Shown here: in pieces, positions 1 to 5,555 of the stretch
Layout of the letters: each line of letters begins with the position of its first letter
How positions within the stretch are numbered: position 1 is the first letter of the stretch
NCBI GenBank assembly: GCA_964596105.1
Contig: CAZQRT010000030.1
Location: forward strand, 1 to 15,168
DNA from: CAJUOR01 sp964596105
Lineage (GTDB): Bacteria; Bacillota_I; Bacilli_A; Erysipelotrichales; Coprobacillaceae
Length of the DNA stretch: 15,168 nucleotides
Direction of reading: 5' to 3'
The notes under the pieces: model-generated
Seen by the model: the letters and a program-made list of their open reading frames with translations, nothing else
What the model was told of the DNA's origin: nothing
Database searches by the model: none
Made by a program: the position numbers and the translations under genes

Positions 1-668
1 AAATAAGCCTTTAATTCCGGACTTCTTAAGATCGCCATCTCTCTGGCGCGCGGCAGGGCGTAAGAACTCATGTCGAGCAGCCGCTGATCGAGAAAGGCCG
101 GATGGCACATGATTTCATAAGGTTCTTTTTCCAGATCGTGCTCCGGAAAAAAGTCCATACTGGCATGATCCCCGTAAAAAGTGGAGATCAGGGGGTGGTA
201 AGGATCCTGCAGGCGGGTTCGCTGCCGGATCGGGAGATGGTATTTTTCCGCCAGCTTTAAGGTGACGGCGACCATTTCCGGCCTGAGGTGGACGTGGTGG
301 TGCGAGTCGAGATGAGTCGGGAGATGACCGAAGAGCTCTTTGAAGGCCTGAATCTGGGCGTCCCACTCATCATAGAGCTCGTCAGGATCCACGTTGATCG
401 GGTAGGCGTCGGGTCTTAAAAAATCGCCGTTTTTGTCGACAAAGCTTTTCGCCTTTTCTAACAGAGGGCGGCCGCAGGTCAGGTTTAAATGCAGGCCGAC
501 ACCTAGCAGCGGGCGGGTTTTGGCCATTTGAGCGGCCATGGTGGTGTAGGGCATATTGATCATGAGGGTCGTGGAGTTGACCACGCCGTCATCATGACAG
601 GCGATGATGCCATAGTTGATGCCTTCGGTCATGCCGAAATCGTCCGCGTTGAAAATAATGTGTCCCAT
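1..668 (-). CDS. chbG: ChbG/YdjC-family carbohydrate deacetylase, C-terminus cut by window edge
   Basis: This frame is open from an ATG at 668 down to base 1, giving 222 codons. The family is usually about 250 residues, so roughly 25-30 C-terminal residues lie outside the window. Family members are metal-dependent cytoplasmic deacetylases that remove an N-acetyl group from chitobiose-type or related amino-sugar oligosaccharides. Visible motifs are the N-terminal NADDFG (residues 7-12, acidic pair D9-D10), H60 in GLHLNLT, and DSHHHVH (121-127). These fit the family's Asp/His/His metal site. The start is supported by AGGAGG at 675-680, six bases upstream. It is transcribed away from prfC from a promoter at 687-715. 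The substrate is not deducible: there is no PTS system or chitinase alongside. The family call is firm, the symbol less so. Confidence 0.88.
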   Translation of the reverse strand, partial: MGHIIFNADDFGMTEGINYGIIACHDDGVVNSTTLMINMPYTTMAAQMAKTRPLLGVGLHLNLTCGRPLLEKAKSFVDKNGDFLRPDAYPINVDPDELYDEWDAQIQAFKELFGHLPTHLDSHHHVHLRPEMVAVTLKLAEKYHLPIRQRTRLQDPYHPLISTFYGDHASMDFFPEHDLEKEPYEIMCHPAFLDQRLLDMSSYALPRAREMAILRSPELKAY

Positions 669-686
669 AAAATTCCTCCTGGGGGT

Positions 687-715
687 ATTATACAATAGCC
701 AAAAAAGATTGTCGC
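687..715 (-). promoter_or_regulatory. sigma-A promoter for the chbG-like gene
   Basis: Read on the minus strand, GCGACA (715-710) and a perfect TATAAT (692-687) are separated by 17 bases. Predicted transcription start is near 680, at the ribosome site itself, so the leader would be only about 12 nt. The -35 overlaps the -35 zone of the divergent prfC promoter. Confidence 0.65.
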
Positions 716-731
716 TAACTTTTATGAAATG

Positions 732-740
732 TGCTACAAT
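732..740 (+). promoter_or_regulatory. extended -10 promoter for prfC
   Basis: TGCTACAAT fits an extended -10 (TGn plus TACAAT at 735-740). No good -35 lies 16-18 bases upstream, as is typical where an extended -10 compensates. Transcription would start near 747, leaving a leader of about 130 nt before prfC. Confidence 0.5.
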
Positions 741-784
741 GGCAAAGAACAGCCGGCAGTGATTTTTGATGGGAGTTGATGAAG

Positions 785-844
785 ATGTGTTCCGTGTCGA
801 GCGGCCAAAGGATGGGTTTTGTCCGTCGCTCTTTTTATGATTGA
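785..844 (+). CDS. possible 19-residue leader peptide upstream of prfC
   Basis: The ATG at 785 opens 19 codons (MCSVSSGQRMGFVRRSFYD) and ends at TGA 842-844. GGAG at 772-775 lies nine bases before the ATG. An in-frame ATG at 779 would add two residues but sits too close to the GGAG. The frame differs from that of prfC. It lies wholly inside the predicted prfC leader and runs through the hairpin at 799-836. A short ORF can arise by chance, so this is a candidate only; its position and ribosome site are the reasons to list it. Confidence 0.3.
   Translation: MCSVSSGQRMGFVRRSFYD
799..836 (+). terminator. terminator-like hairpin in the prfC leader (candidate attenuator)
   Basis: GAGCGGC (799-805) pairs with GTCGCTC (825-831), seven pairs including one G-U. 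GGAT (810-813) and GTCC (821-824) extend the stem above a small bulge, and five T follow at 832-836. No plus-strand gene lies upstream in this interval, so it could only act on the prfC transcript itself. The stem is moderate and the T-run short. Confidence 0.4.
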
Positions 845-878
845 TGTTTTTTTCAATATCAGTCACAAGGAGGAGAAT

Positions 879-2450
879 ATGAGAACATTACAGGAAGAAA
901 TTGAAAGAAGGCGGACTTTCGCCATCATTTCCCATCCCGACGCGGGCAAAACCACGCTCACCGAGAAGTTTCTGCTTTACGGCGGGGCGATTCAGCTGGC
1001 CGGGACGGTCAAGGGAAAAAAACACAGCCGCCAGGCGGTCTCGGACTGGATGGAAATCGAGAAACAGCGCGGCATTTCCGTGACCAGTTCGGTGCTGCAG
1101 TTTGAGTATGACGGCTACTGCATCAATATATTGGATACGCCGGGCCATCAGGACTTTTCCGAGGATACGTACCGTACTTTGATGGCGGCCGATTCCGCGG
1201 TCATGGTCATCGACGGCGGCAAGGGGGTCGAGGATCAGACCCGCAAACTGTTTCAGGTGTGCGGCATGCGCCACATCCCCGTCTTTACTTTTATCAATAA
1301 GATGGACCGCGAAAGCAAGGACCCTTATGATCTTTTGCGGGAGGTGGAGCAGGAGCTGGGGATCGCGACGTGCGCCATGAACTGGCCGATCGGATCCGGG
1401 AAGCGGTTTGCCGGGGTATACGCTTTAGATGAAAAGAAAGTGCTGCGCTTTTCCGGAACCGGGGGCGCCACGGCCGCGCAGGTCAGCGCTTATGATCTCG
1501 ATGATCCGGAATTAAAAGACAGTATCGAAACAGAGCTGTATCAGCAGTTGACGGATGATGTCGAGCTTTTGGAGATGGCCGGTGACGCCTTTGATTTAGC
1601 GGCGGTGCGAAACGGTGAGCTGTCTCCGGTCTTTTTCGGCTCGGCGCTGAATAATTTCGGGGTGGAAACCTTTTTAAAACATTTTCTGACGATGACCACG
1701 GCCCCTTTGCCGAGGCAGAATGTCGCGGTGACCGATGAGCGGTTCAGCGCGTTCGCTTTTAAAATCCAGGCCAACATGAACAAGGCGCACCGCGACCGCA
1801 TGGCGTTCTTTCGCATCTGCTCCGGGAAGTTCACCAAGGGCATGGAAGTGTATCATGTCCAGGGCGGGCGGCGCATGAAGCTCAACCAGTCCAAGCAGCT
1901 GATGGCCGAGCAGCGCGAAACCGTGGAGGAGGCTTATGCCGGGGATATCATCGGCATCTTTGATCCCGGGGTGTTCAATCTCGGCGATACGATCTGCGAT
2001 CCGAAAATGCGGGTGCGTTTTGACGGCATACCGGCCTTTGCCCCGGAGCATTTCTGCCGGGTCCGCCAGACTGACGCGATGAAGCGCAAGCAGTTTGTCA
2101 AGGGCATCACCCAGATCGCGCAGGAGGGGGCCATTCAGATCTTTCAGGAGCCGGGCGGCAGCATGGAGGATATCATTGTCGGCGTGGTCGGCGAGCTGCA
2201 GTTTGAGGTGCTGTCTTACCGTTTAAAAAACGAATACGGCGTCACGATCCGCATGGATCCGCTTGCTTATCAGTATATCCGCTGGGTGGATGAGTATGAG
2301 GGCGATATCGAGGATCTCGATTTAAGCAGCGACACGAAGATTGTCATCGATCTAAAATCGCGCTATCTGCTGCTTTTTACCAGCAGCTGGGGTGTCAACT
2401 GGGCCGCTGAGCATAATGATCATTTAAAATTATCCACATATTCCGCTTAA
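879..2450 (+). CDS. prfC: peptide chain release factor 3 (RF3)
   Basis: RF3 is the translational GTPase that removes RF1 or RF2 from the ribosome after peptide release. The 523-residue product matches the usual family length of about 525-530. GTPase motifs are in order: P-loop SHPDAGKTT (18-26), switch I RGISVTSS (64-71), G3 DTPGH (86-90) followed by QDFSEDT, and G4 NKMD (140-143). The SHPDAGKT and DTPGHQDFSEDT forms separate RF3 from EF-G. I start at ATG 879 because AAGGAGGAG (867-875) sits just before it and the first residues then align with known RF3s. An in-frame TTG at 819 would add 20 unsupported residues and has no ribosome site. It is preceded by an unusually long leader with a hairpin and short ORF. 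Only 57 nt separate it from the next gene, which has its own -10. Confidence 0.96.
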   Translation: MRTLQEEIERRRTFAIISHPDAGKTTLTEKFLLYGGAIQLAGTVKGKKHSRQAVSDWMEIEKQRGISVTSSVLQFEYDGYCINILDTPGHQDFSEDTYRTLMAADSAVMVIDGGKGVEDQTRKLFQVCGMRHIPVFTFINKMDRESKDPYDLLREVEQELGIATCAMNWPIGSGKRFAGVYALDEKKVLRFSGTGGATAAQVSAYDLDDPELKDSIETELYQQLTDDVELLEMAGDAFDLAAVRNGELSPVFFGSALNNFGVETFLKHFLTMTTAPLPRQNVAVTDERFSAFAFKIQANMNKAHRDRMAFFRICSGKFTKGMEVYHVQGGRRMKLNQSKQLMAEQRETVEEAYAGDIIGIFDPGVFNLGDTICDPKMRVRFDGIPAFAPEHFCRVRQTDAMKRKQFVKGITQIAQEGAIQIFQEPGGSMEDIIVGVVGELQFEVLSYRLKNEYGVTIRMDPLAYQYIRWVDEYEGDIEDLDLSSDTKIVIDLKSRYLLLFTSSWGVNWAAEHNDHLKLSTYSA

Positions 2451-2477
2451 AAGCATGGTATTTTTCCACAAAAGGAC

Positions 2478-2483
2478 TATAAT
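2478..2483 (+). promoter_or_regulatory. -10 element for the spx-like gene
   Basis: This is a perfect TATAAT in the prfC-spx gap. The bases 16-18 upstream (around 2455-2461) are a poor -35 match. Predicted start is near 2490, giving an 18-nt leader that begins at the ribosome site. A second or activated promoter may exist. Confidence 0.45.
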
Positions 2484-2507
2484 AAGGCATGGAAGGAGTG
2501 GATAGAA

Positions 2508-2876
2508 ATGATCAGGTTATATACCGCGCCGGGCAGTCAGTCGTGCCGCAAAGCCAAAAACTGGCTGACCAGTCGTCACATGGATTTTGTGGAAAAGAAT
2601 ATTTTATCTGCTCAGCTGCGCGAGGATGAGTTAAGAGAGTTCTTCGCGCGCAGCGAGAATGGCACAGACGATATTGTCTCCAAGCGCTCCAAGGTTTATC
2701 AGGAAAGCAATCTCGATTTCGATAACATGAGCATGCAGGAGCTGATTCATTTTATTCAGCAAAATCCGGCGATTTTGAAGCGCCCGATTATCATGGATGA
2801 GAGGCGTTTTCTCGTCGGCTACAACGATGAGGAAATTCGGGCGTTTATCCCGCGCGAGGAAAGAAGGACGGTTTAA
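2508..2876 (+). CDS. spx: Spx/MgsR-family RNA polymerase-binding regulator with SxxC in place of CxxC
   Basis: This 122-residue ArsC-fold protein resembles Spx, which binds the RNA polymerase alpha subunit C-terminal domain and redirects transcription under thiol stress. The shared landmarks are LYTAPGSQSCRKAKNWL at 4-20, NGTDDIVSKRSKVYQ in the middle (the glycine of this segment is the known alpha-contact region), and LKRPIIMDERRFLVGYNDEEIRAF near the C-terminus. In B. subtilis Spx the redox switch is C10-T-S-C13. Here residue 10 is Ser, and C13 is the protein's only cysteine, so an intramolecular disulfide cannot form. ArsC arsenate reductase is unlikely given the length and the Spx-type central motif. 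AAGGAG (2493-2498) supports the start. The gene ends inside its own terminator. Confidence 0.88.
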   Translation: MIRLYTAPGSQSCRKAKNWLTSRHMDFVEKNILSAQLREDELREFFARSENGTDDIVSKRSKVYQESNLDFDNMSMQELIHFIQQNPAILKRPIIMDERRFLVGYNDEEIRAFIPREERRTV

Positions 2877-2891
2877 TCCGTCCTTTTTTTT
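2864..2891 (+). terminator. intrinsic terminator overlapping the spx stop codon
   Basis: AAGGACGG (2864-2871) pairs with CCGTCCTT (2878-2885) around a six-base loop, with T's running to 2891. The TAA stop (2874-2876) lies within the loop. Confidence 0.88.
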
Positions 2892-2922
2892 GAAAAAACT
2901 AGTTTATTGCTTCATTTTTTTG

Positions 2923-2928
2923 TACAAT
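2923..2928 (+). promoter_or_regulatory. possible -10 element for anmK
   Basis: TACAAT lies 20 bases before the anmK ATG and just after the spx terminator, where a promoter is needed. No convincing -35 is visible. Predicted start is near 2935, at the ribosome site. Confidence 0.35.
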
Positions 2929-2948
2929 ATTCACGGAGGGGATTCAAC

Positions 2949-4088
2949 ATGTACGCGATTGGTTTAATGTCAGGCACATCCCTGGACGGCATTGACGCTT
3001 CGCTGTGTGAGATTCACGGCTGCGGGAAAAACACCACTCTGAAGGAGCTGGCTTTTCTCACTTTGCCGATGCCGGAAGTTTTAAAAGACCGCATCTTAAA
3101 AGCCTGCCGGCCGGAGACGTCCTCGGTCGATCTGATCTGCGCGCTGAATTTTGAGCTGGGGGAGATCTTCGCCAGGACCTGTTTCGCGGTGCTGGAAAAA
3201 GCCGGATTTCCTTTGGAGAAGCTTGATTTTGTCGCCTGTCACGGCCAGACGGTCTATCATCAGCCGTTCGCGGATGAAAATCATGTTCCCGGCACGCTGC
3301 AGATTGGGGAGGCGGCGGTGATCGCTTATGAGCTCGGCGTCGATGTGATCGATGATTTTCGCGTCATGGATATGGCCGCCGGGGGTCAGGGAGCGCCACT
3401 GGTGCCTTATACGGAATATCTGCTTTACGCGAGACCCAATAAAAAGCAGGTGCTGTTAAATATCGGCGGCATCGCCAATGTCACGTTTCTCAACGGTATG
3501 GATGAAGATGTCCGGGCATTTGATACCGGCCCGGGCAATATGATGGTCAACCACGCCATGCGCATGCTGTATCACAAGCCTTATGATGAGGACGGCAAAA
3601 TCGCCCTGTCGGGAAAGGTTGTTTCGTCTATGCTTCAGGAGCTGATGAGCGATGCGTATATCTCGCTGGATCCGCCAAAAAGCACGGGCCGCGAGCATTT
3701 CTCGGAGGCGATGGTTGGTGCCTTATTGGAGAAGTATCGCGATCATCCCCGCGCCGATCTCATTCATACCCTGACCCGGTTTACGACGGAAGCGGTTTTG
3801 TATCATATTCGCAAATATTTTGGCGGGATTGACGCTCTGTATGTCGGCGGGGGCGGCGCCAGCAATCTTGCCATGGTGAAGTTTTTACAGGAGGGCCTGC
3901 CCGATACAAAAGTAGCGCGGCTGGAAAACAGCGAAGGCAAGGAGGCCCAGGCCTTTGTGATCTTAGGCAATGAGACGCTGCATCTGTCGCCCGCGAACAT
4001 GCCTTCGGCGACAGGCGCGAAGGAGAAGGTCGTACTGGGGAAAGTGACCCCGGGAAGGAGAAAGAGTCATGTATTATATCGGAGTTGA
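2949..4088 (+). CDS. anmK: anhydro-N-acetylmuramic acid kinase
   Basis: AnmK hydrolyses the 1,6-anhydro ring of anhydro-MurNAc and phosphorylates it to MurNAc-6-phosphate in cytoplasmic cell-wall recycling. The 379-residue product compares with about 370 in E. coli. It opens with the hallmark GLMSGTSLDGID (5-16). It also has ACHGQTVYHQP, a DDFRVMDMAAGGQGAPLVP stretch and FDTGPGNMM, whose Asp (near residue 192) corresponds to the family's catalytic base. GGGGA-type nucleotide-binding glycines (YVGGGGASN) follow near the C-terminus. I chose ATG 2949, with GGAGGGG at 2935-2942; the frame is open 14 codons further up but with no ribosome site. Its last 20 bases overlap the next kinase gene, so the two are probably translationally coupled. 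No murQ etherase is visible in the window. Confidence 0.95.
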   Translation: MYAIGLMSGTSLDGIDASLCEIHGCGKNTTLKELAFLTLPMPEVLKDRILKACRPETSSVDLICALNFELGEIFARTCFAVLEKAGFPLEKLDFVACHGQTVYHQPFADENHVPGTLQIGEAAVIAYELGVDVIDDFRVMDMAAGGQGAPLVPYTEYLLYARPNKKQVLLNIGGIANVTFLNGMDEDVRAFDTGPGNMMVNHAMRMLYHKPYDEDGKIALSGKVVSSMLQELMSDAYISLDPPKSTGREHFSEAMVGALLEKYRDHPRADLIHTLTRFTTEAVLYHIRKYFGGIDALYVGGGGASNLAMVKFLQEGLPDTKVARLENSEGKEAQAFVILGNETLHLSPANMPSATGAKEKVVLGKVTPGRRKSHVLYRS

Positions 4089-4968
4089 CGGCGGCGGCAC
4101 GAAGACGAGTTTTACCCTTTTTGATGAGCAGGGCCGGGAATTGAATCATGTCGTGACGAAAACCACGCATTACGCCCAGGCGGGTGTGAAAAAACTGGCG
4201 AAGCGTTTAAAGAAGGGCGTGCAGAAGTGCCTGGATGTTCTGGAGGAAAAACCGGGTCATGATGAGGTGTGCATCGGTTTGGGGCTGGCGGGTTACGGCC
4301 GCGAGGAAAATGTCCGCGCCTTGATTGAGCAGGCGGTGCGCGAGGCGCTGGACGGCTACCGCTATGTCATTAAAAATGACGCCGAGATCGCGATGAAGGC
4401 GGCGTTAAGAGACCAGCCGGGAATTCTGGTTATCGCCGGAACCGGCTCGATCGCCTTGTCCAGTCAGCCTGACGGGCGCGCCGGCGGCTGGGGCTGGACG
4501 GTCGGTGATGAGGGCAGCGGCTACTGGATCGGCAAACAGTGTCTGGAGGCTTTTTCCAAAATGTCGGACGGTCGCAGGGAAAAGACGGTTTTGTATGATC
4601 TAGTCAAGGAGACTTTATCGTTATCGTCGGATGCCGCGATTGTCAGCTACACCTTAGAGAGGCCGGACAAGATTCGCCAGAATATCGCGGAACTGGCGAA
4701 GGTGGTCGGGGCGGCCGCGAAGCAGAATGACCCTTGCGCCCTGGAGATTTTAGAGAAGGCCGGGCAGGAGCTCGCCGCGATGGTGAACGTGCTGGCGAAA
4801 AACTTTGCAAGTGACCGCATCATCGCCACGTATATGGGCGGGGCTTTTAAGGCCGGGGACGCTTTGCTGGCGAGCTTTATCGCCGCGCTGGATGAAAAGG
4901 TTCTTTTGGTGGGGATGCCTTCGACGCCGGATATGGGCGCTTACCTCTACGCCAAAGAGATCGCTTAA
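4069..4968 (+). CDS. BadF/BadG-type amino-sugar kinase, probably GlcNAc/MurNAc kinase (MurK-like)
   Basis: This is a 299-residue kinase of the ASKHA fold. Visible motifs are the phosphate-1 loop DGGGTKT (7-13), a likely catalytic Asp in KNDAEIA (D104), the phosphate-2 motif AGTGSIAL (123-130), GDEGSGYWIG (146-155), and a late MGGAF adenosine-loop motif. The family includes N-acetylglucosamine kinases and the Clostridium MurK, which phosphorylates both GlcNAc and MurNAc at the 6-hydroxyl. The start overlaps the end of anmK by 20 bases, and AAGGAG (4055-4060) lies eight bases before it. The tight link to anmK suggests a shared role in peptidoglycan sugar salvage: one kinase takes anhydro-MurNAc, the other free GlcNAc or MurNAc. 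Substrate choice cannot be read from sequence alone, so no symbol is given. Another sugar kinase of the same family remains possible. Confidence 0.85.
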   Translation: MYYIGVDGGGTKTSFTLFDEQGRELNHVVTKTTHYAQAGVKKLAKRLKKGVQKCLDVLEEKPGHDEVCIGLGLAGYGREENVRALIEQAVREALDGYRYVIKNDAEIAMKAALRDQPGILVIAGTGSIALSSQPDGRAGGWGWTVGDEGSGYWIGKQCLEAFSKMSDGRREKTVLYDLVKETLSLSSDAAIVSYTLERPDKIRQNIAELAKVVGAAAKQNDPCALEILEKAGQELAAMVNVLAKNFASDRIIATYMGGAFKAGDALLASFIAALDEKVLLVGMPSTPDMGAYLYAKEIA

Positions 4969-4977
4969 TAAAAAAAG

Positions 4978-5000
4978 ACGCCGGATTTTCCGGCGTTTTT
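4978..5000. terminator. bidirectional intrinsic terminator between convergent genes
   Basis: ACGCCGG (4978-4984) pairs with CCGGCGT (4990-4996) around ATTTT. On the plus strand it is followed by TTTTT (4996-5000), closing the anmK-kinase unit. On the minus strand the same stem is followed by a T-rich run (4977 to 4969), closing the gene that ends at 5001. Confidence 0.9.
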
Positions 5001-5501
5001 CTATCGCATTTTGGTGAATTTGCTTTTAAAAGCGGTGACATCCGCGAAGCGGACCGAGTATTTGTATTCCTTCTGGCCGTAGTAGAAAGAAACGGTGCGG
5101 CGTTTCGGGAAGGTCATCTTGCGCATGCGGCGGATTTCAAACATGCGGTCTCCCAGCAGCATGTTTTTCTGGCCGATGAAGAAGATGTCCTGAATCTCGA
5201 TGGCGGCGATGAAGGTCAATAGCGTCAAAAGATTGATGTTGTTTAAAGCGAGTTTGATTTTGCCTTTGACATTGCTTGTGAAGACATTAAACTCCAGGTA
5301 GCATGTGTAGATCAGGACGATGAAATAGACGGTATAGAGAACGGCAAAGAAGATTTTGCCTGTTTTGCTGGCGGCCAGTTTTAAACTGGGGTCCATTTTT
5401 TTGGCTTTGTACAGGCCGTAGGGATAAGAGATTAAAATCATCGTAAAATAAATCAGAATACCCAGGACTACCCAAGGTAAAACGTTATTTAAAATCTCCA
5501 T
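5001..5501 (-). CDS. small membrane protein of unknown function, three predicted membrane segments
   Basis: I do not recognise this 166-residue protein. Hydrophobic stretches at about 7-30, 49-70 and 88-110 look like three membrane helices. Lys/Arg-rich segments follow at 31-47 and 119-135. The positive-inside rule would place both the loop after helix 1 and the roughly 55-residue tail in the cytoplasm. The tail is basic, rich in beta-forming and aromatic residues, and may be a small folded domain. There is no signal-peptidase site, transporter or enzyme motif that I can name. The start is supported by GAGGGG about ten bases upstream of ATG 5501. It has its own strong promoter (5527-5555), which overlaps the end of the helicase gene, and it stops at the shared terminator. 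It can therefore be expressed independently of its neighbours. Confidence 0.75.
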   Translation of the reverse strand: MEILNNVLPWVVLGILIYFTMILISYPYGLYKAKKMDPSLKLAASKTGKIFFAVLYTVYFIVLIYTCYLEFNVFTSNVKGKIKLALNNINLLTLLTFIAAIEIQDIFFIGQKNMLLGDRMFEIRRMRKMTFPKRRTVSFYYGQKEYKYSVRFADVTAFKSKFTKMR

Positions 5502-5526
5502 AGCTTCAACCCCTCGATACAGCCTT

Positions 5527-5555
5527 ATTATAGGAAAAAACCGATTTTATTTCAA
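5527..5555 (-). promoter_or_regulatory. strong sigma-A promoter for the membrane protein gene
   Basis: On the minus strand, TTGAAA (5555-5550) and TATAAT (5532-5527) are 17 bases apart, five of six and six of six consensus matches. The -35 lies on the last codons of the upstream helicase gene (stop 5549-5547). Predicted leader is about 19 nt. Confidence 0.8.

Noticed and set aside
819..878. Upstream TTG start for prfC
   Set aside because: The 20 extra residues are not part of known RF3 N-termini, the TTG lies in the leader hairpin, and ATG 879 has a near-perfect ribosome site.
888..1274. Minus-strand 128-codon open frame inside prfC
   Set aside because: It is antisense to a certain gene, with no domain and no ribosome site.
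2907..2948. In-frame 14-codon upstream extension of anmK
   Set aside because: It overlaps the likely -10 and the ribosome site, and known AnmK proteins begin at the MYAIGLMSGTSLDG-type segment.
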